A stretch of 64,000 nucleotides of DNA from Adineta vaga (Eukaryota; Rotifera): positions 14,632,001 to 14,696,000 of the forward strand of contig CP075496.1 in NCBI GenBank assembly GCA_021613535.1. Direction: 5' to 3'. Positions 47,930-60,765 of this stretch are shown in pieces. The position numbers and the translations under genes were made by a program. Position 1 is the stretch's first letter, and every line of letters starts with the position of its first letter. The notes beneath the pieces are model-generated. The model did not search any database. It worked only from the letters and a program-made list of their open reading frames with translations, and had not been told where the DNA came from.

Positions 47930-50445
47930 TCAAAAATAATCATTACAAGAGCATTGTCCATTCGTATAAAAGTGATGGATTCGATTTGCATCACGAACAA
48001 TGATTTCACATTGACGAATGGCAGCTATCAACTTTGTGGCACGATCTATAAAAAAGAAGAAACTTAAGAAAAAAGAAAGCGAGACTAAAATGATAACATA
48101 CGACAATCACCACAGACACGAAGATTTTTTGTCAATTGAATTTGTGATACATTTGGATTTGCGACAAAATTCCATGCTATTGCAAGTCTTTCACTATGTC
48201 CACAAAGTACTGATTCAACAGTTTCAGTTTCATTTAATGATCGTGTAATCCAACTTGAATCGTACTGATGACCATGTTCAATAAGTTCTTGCGACATTTT
48301 TTTAATCTCAGCATAGATTTCATCAGATCGAGGATGTGATTGATCATGAGCTCGAAATTGCTAAAAGAAAATGAATTCTATGATATTTAGAGAAGATTAT
48401 TAGAGTTATAAGCTCACATAGAGTTGTCCATTGACATGAGTCCATGTAAGACCAATTTTTTTCTTAGTATTTGATTGATGTAATTGAATTCTAATATCTT
48501 TTGCTTTATCAATATCACCTAATGATCCATAAACATTTGCAAGAAGAACTGCTGCTGATACCAACGAATTTGTCGTTGATAAGAAGAGTTTTTTCATACG
48601 ATCATAAACATTTTGGGATAAATGAATATTATTTCTATTTCGAGCACCCGATAACAATGCCACTAAAATTTAAAAAAAACAATGAAATTTTATTCGAATT
48701 TACTTCTGTTAATCATCATTTATGTATTCACTTCTCAAAATAAAAATGTCTCTTCATATCGGAAAATCTTAGAAATTCTTTCGTTATCAGAAATCTAATT
48801 GAGAGAATTTCAGATATTAAACATGTCTAGAGAAAGATCAATATAATAGATTTGTATCGTGAAAACGTAAGATACTCACTGTACATTGGTAGTGAAGGTG
48901 AATGAGAATGTTCATATTCATCGATTAACTGTTGCGCTTCATTAAAAAAAGACGCACGACTGAAACAATCGATCTATTAAAATGAATCAAGAAGAATTTT
49001 TTCAATTTAAATAAAACAATAAGGATAATATATATACCATGGTAGTATAAATTCTTTCAGTTTTAATTGAAATATTTTTAAAGATTAAACAAGCTTCATC
49101 AACTAATCCTGAATGAGAACATGCATTAAGAACACAAATTTGAATTGATTCATTGATAAGTTCTAATGGAATTTGATAATAAAGTTTAATTGCTTGAATA
49201 CCCATTCCATTTAAACCATAAGAATTAACTATTTATAAATAAATAAATAGATAAATAAATAATAAAAATTTATTTTTATAAAATAGAAAACAAACTCATT
49301 GCTGAATATCCAATTTGATCTACTTGAGAAATTTTCTTAAAAATTTCTTCTGCTTTATCGACGTGTCCAGTTTTTCCCTAAAATTAATTTAATAAATTAA
49401 AAAGAAAACAAAATCATTTAATTCTATTTACCCACATATTAATTAATGCATTGTGAATTTGATTATCAACAAAAATCGATTGAGGAATTTGTTTAATAAT
49501 CGATTGAGAAAATGAATAATCACCAATTTGAGATAAAGCTTGTATAACACAAGTATATGTTATAAAACTTGGTTCAATTCCATTTCTTTTCATTTCATTA
49601 AATAAATTTAATGTTTTCGAAGGATTATTTTCAAGATTAAATCCATTCATCATTGCTCCATACATTGATACAGTTTTTTTCGATGATTTCGAAAATAATA
49701 CTTGAGCATATTTCATATCATCACATTTTATTAATGCATCTAATAAAGAAGTTAGAAGACGAGGATTTGAATAATATGTTTTTGGAATTTCTTTTGAGAC
49801 TTTTTTAACTAAATTTAATGCTTCATTTGTTTCTAATTGAGCACAAGTATTAAATAAAAGAATAATAATAACATCATCAGGATTTTTTATCTGATTGAAA
49901 AGATTCAATGATTCATTTGCCTGATTAGTTTTTAAATAACCTAAAAGAGAATAATTTAATTTAACATAAATTAAAATTCTTACCTTTCATCATCGTTGCA
50001 TACATTGATAATGATCTTTTTGTTGATGATTCAAATAATACTTGAGCATCTTTCATATTACCACATTTTACTTTAATTATTAAATAAAAAATAAGAAGAA
50101 AATTGATTATTAAAACTTACTATAGAAATTAATTAATGATGCTAATATATATGAATCATTGTTTATACGAGATGAAATAAGATGATGAATATTTAAACCA
50201 GTTTGATAATCTTTTAGATGAGTACATGCTTTTAAAGCTTGAGTAATTAATAAACTGGAAAATGATTTCAAATTATTTTTCTTGTATTTATCAAATAATT
50301 CAAGTGATTGTTTAAATTGTTTATTATCATTTAAACATTTCATTTTATTTCCTAAATCAATATCAGATCGAATAATCATTGAACGTTTTATCAAACTTAT
50401 TAAATTTGATAAACGATTTGACATTAAACAATTCATTTTCTTCAT
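47930..50445 (-). CDS. DYW-type pentatricopeptide repeat (PPR) protein, candidate C-to-U RNA-editing factor (nine exons)
   Basis: Encodes 635 residues from exons 50445-50121, 50070-49984, 49940-49432, 49377-49296, 49228-49038, 48973-48880, 48662-48418, 48360-48102 and 48045-47930; all junctions are GT-AG and the sum is exactly 636 codons. A basic, Ser-rich N-terminus ([20 protein letters not shown]) could be an organelle-targeting peptide. PPR repeats follow ([71 protein letters not shown]). Then come the E/E+ region ([17 protein letters not shown]), the PG-box-like [11 protein letters not shown], and the DYW deaminase: HSERLAIA (His566, Glu568), CGDCH (594-598), [15 protein letters not shown] at the end. 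Both zinc sites and the catalytic Glu are present; the last residue is Phe, not Trp. Family knowledge: PPR repeats bind RNA and the DYW domain deaminates C in organelles. Animal targets are unknown. Confidence 0.93.
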
Positions 50446-51290
50446 GATTTCTATTTAAATAAATGATTAATTAAAAAATGTAAAAGAAAACTGTTGAATT
50501 GAAATATGTACTTTTTCTCTTGTAAAAACATATTGGATATTATTCCTTAACCAATCGAAATGATTTCAATACAATTACCAACCAACTATATCATTCTCAG
50601 ATTATAAGAAGGATCGTATCTTTTTCATAATTATCTATACGTCCAAATTCAGTTTATTCGTTAGATATCAAAATAATGAAAGTTTTGTAAAAATTGTATC
50701 AAAGGAACAAAAGAGATTAATGATTTAAAATGAATTACATAAATTCAGAATAATATATTCATCGTTGTATCACACATAGAATATTTATGTAAAAGAAATT
50801 TCAAGAACTATGATGTGAAAAAAAGTATATTTAAATGTCGTGTCGTTTACGTTTCGCATCATCAATTAAATTAAAAAGGAAATGTTTTGTTGATCGTACA
50901 TTAATAAAATTATCGAAATATTTTTCGTTTCTTTCATCAATTTATTTATGGTTTTTGTTTTCAACAAAATGAATATTCCTTGAATGAACTTTTTCTATTA
51001 TTAAATAAAGAGAAAGAAATGAACTAAAGCTCATCAATAGATGTCGCTTTTTAAAATAAAAAATGAAAAGAAAAAAATTGCTTTTTATTTTAAAATTAAT
51101 AAAAAGTAAAAAAAAGAGTAAAATAATAAAAAAGTAAAAAAGGAGGATTATTTCAATAAGAAATGGTTGAAGACAAATATGTTAAAAAGTGTTTATGGTA
51201 GAGTCATTTGATAAATTGATCTATGAAGGTTAAACAATGACTGTCGACTAGTGATTTCATATTTGTTTTTCCATGACTTGATTCACAAAA
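50446..51290. other. Divergent intergenic region
   Basis: Lies between the minus-strand DYW-PPR gene and the plus-strand receptor kinase, so it probably holds both promoters. It is AT-rich with A-rich tracts around 51050-51140. No conserved motif was identified. Confidence 0.35.
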
Positions 51291-53045
51291 ATGATTCTCA
51301 ATTTGATTTTATTAATTTTATTAAGTAAAATAAGAAAATTTCTTTCATTTGATCTTAAAATCTTTTCTTTTTTTTTCTTTAGTAAATCCAATAAACACTT
51401 TAAAATGTATGATATCAAGTCCATCAAATTGTCTTTATAATTCCACATGTATTTATAAAGAAAAAGAATGTAAAGGTAATAGTTTAACAAATATTCGTGG
51501 TGGAATTTATTGTTCAACATTAATTAAAATGAAAAGTAATGAAATTTATATTGGAAATATGGATTGTATGTATGATCAAGAAACAACAAAAAGTTGTAAA
51601 AATCAATCTCAATGTATTATGAAATTAACAAGAAAAAATGATTCTTATTTACATTGTTGTTGTGATCAACCATTTTGTAATCAACATTTTCTTATGTAAC
51701 ATTTTTTATTCTTTTGTTTTATTTGAAGAAAACGAAATATTTCTCGTTTATTTAGACAAAATCTAACTGAAATTGAATCAATGAAAACAAATGACGACGA
51801 AATATTTTCATGTAAAACAATTTTATGTTTATTGAAAACAAATTGGATTTTTGTATTATTAATTATTTGTGGAATTATTCTTTTATTGATTTTCTTTTTA
51901 TTTATTTATCGAAAATGTTTAATTCGATCACGAGAAAAACTTTCGAATTTATTTTCAAAAAGAAAATCAATTGAAAAAGATATTGATAAAGAAGAAAATG
52001 GTCATTTAATTGATGAAATACAAGAGAACAAAAATATTTCAATAAATCATATTCAATTTGGAAAATTAATTAAAAAAGGAAAATTTTCAATGATTTATCA
52101 AGGTTTTTATCAAAATAATTCAATTGCAATTAAAACTTTATCGGATTTATCTTTAAATAATGAAGGAAAAAAATTATTTTTAAATGAAAAACAAATTTAT
52201 TCATCATCATTTATGGAACATGAAAATATTTTAAAGTAAATCTTTTGTTTTTCAAAATTAAAATTAAATGAAATTTTTAGATATTATGGTTATTCAATTG
52301 ATAAAGATAAATATTATTTATTAACAGAATTAAGTTTAAATGGTTCATTACGTGATGTTCTTCGTTTACGTTTATTAAATAATGAAGAAGAATTATTCTT
52401 TCTTTTAAAAGGTATATCAAATGGTTTAGAATATCTTCATCGAGATTTTCGTTTAAATAATTCACGTTCATCAATTGCACATCGTGATTTAAAATCCGAT
52501 AATATTCTTTATATAAATAATCAGAAAATTGTTCTTTGTGATTTTGCAATGTCAATTCAACTTGATCAAAATCAAAATTATCCAAATGAACAACAACAAA
52601 TAGGAACACCACGTTATATGTCACCTGAATTATTATCAGGAACAATTGGTTATGAAACAAATGCGCTACTTAAATGTGATATTTATGCACTTGGAATTAT
52701 TTTTTGGGAAATTTTATCAAGATTTCCTTTCAAAGGTTTCTTTTGTTTTTTCTTCTTTTTCTTCGTTTTAAATTCTTTTGTTTAGATGAAATCTCCACTG
52801 ATTATGAATTACCATTTGAAAATGAATTACGTCAACGTGGTTTAAATATAACTCCATCAATAAATGAAATGTTACAAATAATTCATTTAGAATATCCAAA
52901 TAATCGTCCATTGATTAAAAAAATTTGGAAAGAAAATTCAAAATTCAAATCAATTTGTTCAACAATTGAAGAATGTTGGGATCAAAATCCTGAAGGACGT
53001 ATTAGTGCACCTTTAGTTGCATTAAGAATGTTAAAATTAATTTAA
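51291..53045 (+). CDS. TGF-beta/activin type II-like receptor Ser/Thr kinase (five exons)
   Basis: Encodes 513 residues from exons 51291-51324, 51383-51695, 51756-52235, 52281-52735 and 52786-53045; the frame closes exactly. A signal peptide (MILNLILLILLS) precedes a Cys-rich ligand-binding domain ending HCCCDQPFCN, the CC-x4-CN box of this receptor family. A transmembrane helix (WIFVLLIICGIILLLIFFLF) follows, then the kinase: IKKGKFSMIYQG loop, IAIKTL Lys, IAHRDLKSDN catalytic loop, GTPRYMSPELLSG, CDIYALGIIFWEI, and IEECWDQNPEGRISA typical of type II receptors. No GS box is visible, as expected for type II. Oddity: DFG is DFA (CDFAMS), though the metal-binding Asp is kept. Expected role: binds ligand at the surface and phosphorylates type I receptors upstream of Smads. 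Confidence 0.9.
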
Positions 53046-53236
53046 ATTTATATATTTCTCAAATCATTTTATTTCTCAATTCTTTTCTTTTTCTTCTTTT
53101 GTTTCGATATACATCTTTTTGGTCTTTTGTCTTTTTCTTTGTTGTATTTGTAACAATATTCGTCAAATAACTTTTTTTTTTCTTCTTCTTTAGATAATTG
53201 AATTCATTTAAATTATAACAAAAGAAAAAGAAAGAA

Positions 53237-54066
<830 letters not shown>

Positions 54067-54674
54067 GAATGAATCATTGACATTTTTTTTTCAATTATTA
54101 ATTGATCAAAACAAGAAGAACTTTCGTTTCGTCACTCGATTTATTTCTTTACATTTATGTCAATAACATCGACTTGTTCTTTTTTTCTAAGAAAATAAAA
54201 TCTTTTCATGAGTGACTCAAAATCTCTAAATTGATTTATTTATTTAAATTCTTTCAACGATAAGATAATCATGTATGATTTATATCATTATTTACCACAA
54301 AACAATCACGTGAAAGAGCAGAATATTATCAATTTTATTTGAATAAGAATATAAGAATTCATTAAATTATTTATTGATTTCTTCTCGTATATGATTTAAC
54401 AAGATGTTTATTTAATTCTTTTTATTTACAATTATTATTTTAAAATAGACCAAATGATTGTTCGTGTCTTTTACTAAAACCTCAATAATAAGTTAAAGAA
54501 AATATCATTCTTATTAATTTTTTTTCTTCTCTTCACAGAAATAAAACCAACAATTAGAAAGAAAAATTTATTTATTTTCAATCGAAAAAAAATCTAGAAT
54601 ATATATTTAAAATTTTATTATTCATGGTTAACTAAGATAAATTGTTCTTGATTAAATAAAATTGTTGAATACAT
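54067..54674. other. 3' region between convergent genes
   Basis: No gene was seen. AATAAAATC at about 54194 may be a polyadenylation signal for NAC-alpha. The rest is AT-rich and lies between the ends of two convergent transcription units. Confidence 0.4.
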
Positions 54675-55701
54675 TTATGTTGTTCGGTGCATTTTTCCGA
54701 TAGGTATCCAATAAGATGCACTAGTATCTCCACCATAATTGAGACCCCAAGCAACTAACCTATCTTCTGCAAAAGCTCGATGATCATCACAAATATCCTT
54801 TTCTTCCAATGGTGCCGGAAACAATGGCTCGTAGAAAAATTTGGACATAGGATAAACTATATCCCGTCCAATAAGATGGTTCAAAGCAAAATTATAAAAA
54901 TTTTTTTGATTTTTATAATCAGGATGATCAGTTGGTGGTAAACCAATATATTTCAAGATTTTTCCATTTACGTTTATCCATATAAGTTTTGAATTGTTTT
55001 CATCATCCTTTTCAAGATCTTCAGTGGTTAAATAAACGTCGGGAACGTCCTGAATTATTTCATATTTATCACGTGAATCTCGTGGAACAACATGATTTTT
55101 TTCCAAACGTTCAATGTAAGATGAATCCAATTGGAAATGTTGACAACCTTTAATAATAATATCCATATAACGTTCAGAGGGAGTTCCAATTGGTCTTTCC
55201 TCATTTTCATTCAAATTCATTTTATATACATAAACGTTGTGCTGGCGTGTATTATAGAAAAAACACGTGAACAATTATTTTTGTATACATATGTTCTATT
55301 TCATCTAGAACACTCATTTGTTCTTCTGGTACTAAATGTACGAGACCATGAAAGTCACCATTTGGATATAGTTTAATATCAGCCATACCACTACGATCAC
55401 GAAAAACTAATTCATAATTGGGGCATCTAGTTGGGTAAGATACTAATGGTGTTATATTACGTAAAAATAACGACACTGGATTTATCATACTGCCAATTGC
55501 TAAATATCAAAAATATTTAGCTCCATCACCATCGACTATAGAAGCTTGTTCAGGGAGATCATACGTAAGAACTGTTGAAATTTTACTTTGCTCTAAAGGT
55601 TTTGTTAATAGGCCAATTCTATTGCACGATTTTTCGAATGCAGAATTATCCCTTTGAGATTTTAATTGATTGAAAGGTTGAGATAGATTGCCAGTTGACA
55701 T
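54675..55701 (-). pseudogene. Gamma-glutamylcyclotransferase-like protein, two lesions
   Basis: The frame opens at 55701 (MSTGNLSQPFNQL) and reaches DGAKYF, then TGA at 55509-55507, then continues in the same frame as YLAIGSMINPVSL. That is the YFxYGS-type nucleotide-like loop of GGCT-fold proteins, followed by GMADIKLYPNGDFHGLVHL and LDEIEHMY, which contains the Glu expected to be catalytic. A run of six T (plus-strand A 55258-55263) then shifts the frame by one, and the rest (NVYVYKMNLNENEERPIG to GKMHRTT) lies in the next frame. One stop and one shift in an otherwise clean 340-codon reading indicate recent loss, or sequence errors. No intron is needed to explain either. Confidence 0.72.
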
Positions 55702-58700
55702 TGTTAATCGTCTAAACTTGAAGTTTTGATGTCTTGTAGAAAACTGATTATGTGCATCTTATATAGGACAAATAAACGGCATATTCCAGCATCAATTCAT
55801 ATAGGATGGAAAAATACAAAATCTGTTGTGTCATATTATTGTACAGATCTATACAACTCGCAGACAAGGAAGGAATACGTGGAAGTTGAGTCAGATATGT
55901 AAAATCTCAACAAAACTGGACATTTCCTTATTCAAGTGCAACTGTATTATATTTATTTATGTCATTTAACCTTTTCAGAAATGCGGAAATCTCCGATTAT
56001 AAATACAATTAGGAAATATTGATTTTCTCAACTGGTTAAAATTCTCAAAAGGATTTTTCCAATACCATTTATCTCATTTATGATTCATTTTTCTTGTCTA
56101 ACTTATTTACAATAAATCATCATATTTCCAACTAAGATTCGTATAATGATTTTTAAGATAATTATACTTTTCATTTCTTCTTCATTGATAACTTACGTAT
56201 ATTTTCATAGAAAAAATTGAATGAAAATTTTCTTAAGTTAATTATAGTATCATGAAGAGATCGTTATTTAAATGTGTCATTCAATTAATTGCGGGTATGG
56301 ATGTGTTCTATCTCATCATCATTTCCTCAATAAAGCTTCTCGTCTCACAACTATATAAAGAGAAAATCTTTTATTCAATACTCTTCAAAACTTATTTGTT
56401 TTATTTTATTTTAAATTAAAACAAACACATTTTATATAAAAACAGTAACTATTTGAATATCGTACTATAACAGATCAATAGTTGTAATACAATAATTGGA
56501 TCTCATATGTTATTACAAAAGAAAAGTTCTTTGGAAAATACCGATGAGACCGACCTAAAGTGATATCATATAATATATGGAAGGAAAGAAAGAGAACGAA
56601 CATATGACGAATATCTATATACTATGATTCATCTTATAATATGTTCTATTGATAATGTACTATAACAATCATATCATATTTATTAAATGAATAATAATTA
56701 ATAGGAATTCATCAGATAATTGAAATCATTTGTATTTCTTTTTCAATTTAAATTATCATATCTAACATATATAATTATTTGTTTTTCTACTATAAATAAC
56801 TCCTATAATTTATTATGTATTATAGAATATTATTGATGTTACTAATAGATTTGTTGTTCATATATATTTATTTACTTGTATAAACTCAATGTAATTTTTA
56901 TTTTCTCTTAACATATGAAAGGATTTTTTTTTGAAGATCTATTTTATCAAAAATAGTTGAAATTTGATCATTTTTTCTAAATAAATCAAGATAATCAACA
57001 ACACATCGGTAAGAAAAATAGATAATATTTGTTACGAATTTATATCGAATATCTGCCAATGCAATTTTATAGAATGAAGTTAGATAAGTAAAACCAAAAA
57101 TAGCCAGGTTTTTTCGCCCGAAAGGGCAAAAATCTCCGTGCTCTCCGCTGGATAAAACACTGCTATTGATGTAGTTTTATTTCAAAATAATTGTGTCTTT
57201 GTCTCTTGCAATAAATCAATAATTTTCCATTTATTTTTCCCAAAGAAGATAATGATCTATCACTCATTGATTACTTCTTTTCGAGATGAAGTTGGTTCAT
57301 ATAAGTTTTTCAACACACAATTAGATTTCTTGTGCGAATGAATGTTCGGGAATAATTGTATGCGATGAAGCTTTCATAGAGATGTTTAATGGTTTTATTT
57401 GTTGATTCTTTCGTCATGTATATTCAGTTAAATATCAATAAATCAATACGTTCTTTTAATGTTTTGTTTAAATGATTATCAAAAAGTGTACATTGTGGTG
57501 ACGTCATCTTTCCGAAATTTCAATAATATACATTATTTTCATTCATTTTCTACAGATGATTTTTCTATGAAATTAAATTTTAAAATCCAAGTCTTATATA
57601 GGAAATAATCATGAATAAATGTCAATTGAGCAAACTAATATTTCTATTCAATATAATATTGAAAGAATGAACAATATGCTCATATACGTAACAAACATAA
57701 TGCATTTTATCAAAATTGATGGATTCAAACATTATTCATGTAAGTTATATAAATTTGTTGAGAGTTTAAATAATTTTTAATATTATTTTAGACGAATAAA
57801 AAGTAAAAATAATTATTCATAGAATAACGTTTTCATTTTGTGAAAGATATTTTAGTCATCTCTTCTCATTTACACATTTACGTGTCTTTATTTTTAGTTT
57901 AATCTTAGATCTGATTGAGTTGACTATAAGAAATCATTCATGCATTATGAAACATATAACATTATTGGCATCTTGGTATAGCTGGGTGAGGATACTACGA
58001 AAGGTTCGGTCAGTCCTTAGGGAAGACGCTGTTTCTATTTCTATTTCCGATCGCAGATCACAATATAGCGAATAATGTACACCCATCTATAGACACAGAT
58101 CATCTTGACGAGACGTCACCTCAAATATTATTTCATACAATCTTGAGCATTTCGATAACGTGTACTATACGCCATATTACTCATTGTCCCTTTAGTAATG
58201 ACCGAATTCACTCAAATTCCTCAACTTTCAGAAGAAATACTGGTTTTTGTTTTAAGAAGGATACCCGACGTAATGGTATTATGACATCACTCTAAAAAAG
58301 AAACATACAAATAAATTTAAACGCAAAAACAGATCAATCATAGATGACTCTGTATTGAACGAAACACAATCGTATATTTCTTTTGAAAAGAACAAAAATA
58401 CTTTGGACAAGTGTTTGTATGACATCTATGATCATTAAAATACTAAGAAGAACATGAATTCAAGTTTAAACTTGATGTGATCTAATCTAATTTAATTATA
58501 TATTCTTTTCAGTTTTAAATCGTTTTTTTTTTTTAAATAATATTTTACGATAAAATATAAAGAGATAATTTGAACGAGAATTTATTCAAAGATATTGAAT
58601 GAAAAAAGATTTGATTTGATAAGGAAAGATTCATCGAGGTTTTGTTGAATTAATTAAAACAAAGAAATTGAATATTTGGAAAAGAAAAGGTGTTATTTAA

Positions 58701-59329
58701 TGTCTATGATGATGATGATGATGATATAAATGGTTGATCTATTCAATAATTATATATATTGATGTTTAAACATATTTGTTCATGTTATGTAAACGAAGAA
58801 CATGTCGTTGTTATCAAGAGAGACACATAAATGTCTATGAAAAAGGTTTTTACGCAAGATACATCGTTAATCAACAAATTCAATCTTCTTTTTTTTTTTC
58901 TTCTCGATTTTTCAATCTGTCACCATCTTTTCTTTTTCTTTTACTTTTAATGATGATGATGATGATTACACAAGATGTGCAAGTGCCATTCGATCATTTT
59001 TGTTGAATTGTATAGTTTTGTCTCTGATTTATTTTTTCTTCTCTTTGAAGTATGTTGTAGCCAAAAGGAAAGATATATTTGTATGTCAGCTGGTGCATTG
59101 AACAATGTCAATAAAAAAAAAAGAAAAAAAAGTGAACAAATGACTTGTTCTCTTATTTCGTTCGTTTTCTTTTTTTTAGATATGATTATGAACAAGTGAA
59201 AGATGATCTTTGAACAAGTGTTCTTATTCAAAGACAAACAAATTCATGATAATTTGAATAAAGAAAGAAAAACAAATGATTGATTTATTTTTAATAAAAG
59301 AAAAGAAAAGAAAAAAAAGATGAAAATTT
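55702..59329. other. 3.6-kb gene-free stretch
   Basis: No supported gene. Frames around 58776-59237 on both strands are low-complexity (ATG/GAT repeats at 58706-58728 and 58950-58964, poly-T) and look incidental. A compact hairpin at 57109-57132 is listed separately. The segment 57960-58060 is GC-richer and vaguely like a Pol III box but is not a convincing tRNA. Confidence 0.4.
57109..57132 (+). other. GC-stem hairpin with GAAA tetraloop
   Basis: TTTTT C GCCC-GAAA-GGGC AAAAA forms a tight stem with a GNRA-type loop and one bulged C. It resembles a terminator-like hairpin but lies in animal intergenic DNA with no gene next to it. It may mark a transposon end; function is unknown. Confidence 0.3.
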
Positions 59330-60163
59330 TTAATAATAATTATAATAACTATAAAATGTTCTTGAAGATATTTGTCCAGTAAATGGATCATGATAAACAT
59401 TAATATATGGTCGATATGAACAATGTGAATAAGGTAAATAAATTGATTTAGTATTTGAAATAGATGTTTTTATTGGATAAACACGTGTTTGTATTGATGG
59501 ATTTGTTGATTGAACTGTTATTTTCTCATTTTGATCATGTTTAATAAGAACTTTTTTTGGAATTAAATTTGTTTGAGAAGATTTTTTTTTCGTTGAAATT
59601 TTTTGACAAAATTTTTTTCCAATAAAATTTGCTAAAGAATAAATGAATAACATTAAAAATATAAATAATAAAATAATTCCAATTAAAAATAATTCTGATG
59701 ATTGAATATCTTCATCTTTTTTATTTTCTTCTTCTTCTTCTTGATATAATTTAACAATAAATGGAATTGTTTTATCTAATATTAAACTATTATTTAATGT
59801 TAAACATGAATAATTTATTGTTAAATATTGTCCATAATAATTATTCGATTTTGCACATGATTTATAGATTTTTAAACAACTTTTATTAATCCAACATGAA
59901 TTTTGTTCATCACAATGTAAACTTGAATATTTTGTTATTCGACGTGAACATTTTGTTCGTTTTTTACAACATGATGATTGACAATAAGAATTTGAATTGA
60001 AATAAATTTCAATTAAATTTAAATGAATTTTTTCATTAAAACCACAAGATAAATAAATTCTTTCATTTTCATTTAATGAACAACATGTATCAAGAAAATA
60101 TTCATTACAGAAAATTTGCAAAGAAAGACATAAAAACAAATTGAATAAGAATAACAATTTCAT
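59330..60163 (-). CDS. Single-pass membrane protein with SUEL/galactose-binding-lectin-like domain (EVA-1-like)
   Basis: A single-exon frame of 277 residues. A signal peptide (MKLLFLFNLFLCLSLQIFC) is followed by a Cys-rich domain, about residues 25-118, with the SUEL lectin layout: ERIYLSCGFNEKIHL, SCWINKSCLKIYKSC and a closing YGQYLTINYSC. Then an acidic stretch, a transmembrane helix at about 155-178 (LFLIGIILLFIFLMLFIYSL) and a basic cytoplasmic tail with Tyr/Pro/Ser repeats. This order resembles EVA-1 family guidance receptors, but only one lectin domain is present and it has extra cysteines. The lectin assignment rests on Cys spacing and is an inference. Confidence 0.65.
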   Translation of the reverse strand: MKLLFLFNLFLCLSLQIFCNEYFLDTCCSLNENERIYLSCGFNEKIHLNLIEIYFNSNSYCQSSCCKKRTKCSRRITKYSSLHCDEQNSCWINKSCLKIYKSCAKSNNYYGQYLTINYSCLTLNNSLILDKTIPFIVKLYQEEEEENKKDEDIQSSELFLIGIILLFIFLMLFIYSLANFIGKKFCQKISTKKKSSQTNLIPKKVLIKHDQNEKITVQSTNPSIQTRVYPIKTSISNTKSIYLPYSHCSYRPYINVYHDPFTGQISSRTFYSYYNYY

Positions 60164-60765
60164 TTTGATTCATTTGAATAATCAACTAAAAGAAAAAGGA
60201 ATTTTTATCTTTATAATAAATAAAGATCAATCTAATCTTTTTTAATTACCTATCTCATTTCAATATTCATTATAAATATCTAAAAAAAAACGAAATTCTC
60301 ATCATTAAATTTCAAAAAATAAGACATAAGTTAGAAATATAGTTCGACTCGTGTCTTCTCTTTCTCTTTATTTTCAATATATATATATATAATATGGTTG
60401 AACTAAATCGAAAGGAGAGAAAGTTGTATAATACATAAGCACCCCCCATCGTCATCTTTCATTTTATTCTTTTTCTTTCTTCTTTTCTCACACGTTCTTT
60501 TTCTTCTATTCGATTTTATTCAAACAAAAGAAAGAAGAAAAAAAAAGAAAAAGAAAAAACGTAAATGACAAAATGAATAATTAAACATGAGAATGAAAAT
60601 GATTTAGAAGATTAAATAGATCAAAATAAAAGACAACTCATCATTTTATTTCAAATAAAACAATCCAACTAACAGCTTTTATATTGACATTTATTCAATA
60701 TGATTTTATCATGAAATTAAAATCGAAAAGCTTGATTAAAAAGAGACGAAAAACAAAATCGAAAA

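Noticed and set aside
55507-55509. TGA as a sense codon or selenocysteine
   Set aside because: TGA is used as a normal stop elsewhere (for example the DYW-PPR gene), no Cys/Sec position is expected here, and a separate frameshift lies downstream in the same gene.
57970-58035. tRNA-like or tRNA-derived SINE (TGGTATAGCTGGG followed by GGTTCGGTC)
   Set aside because: The A-like and B-like boxes are too close, the B box is imperfect and no cloverleaf forms.
58776-59237. Overlapping frames on both strands with poly-Met/poly-His
   Set aside because: They translate ATG/CAT simple repeats and poly-T tracts; no splice support.
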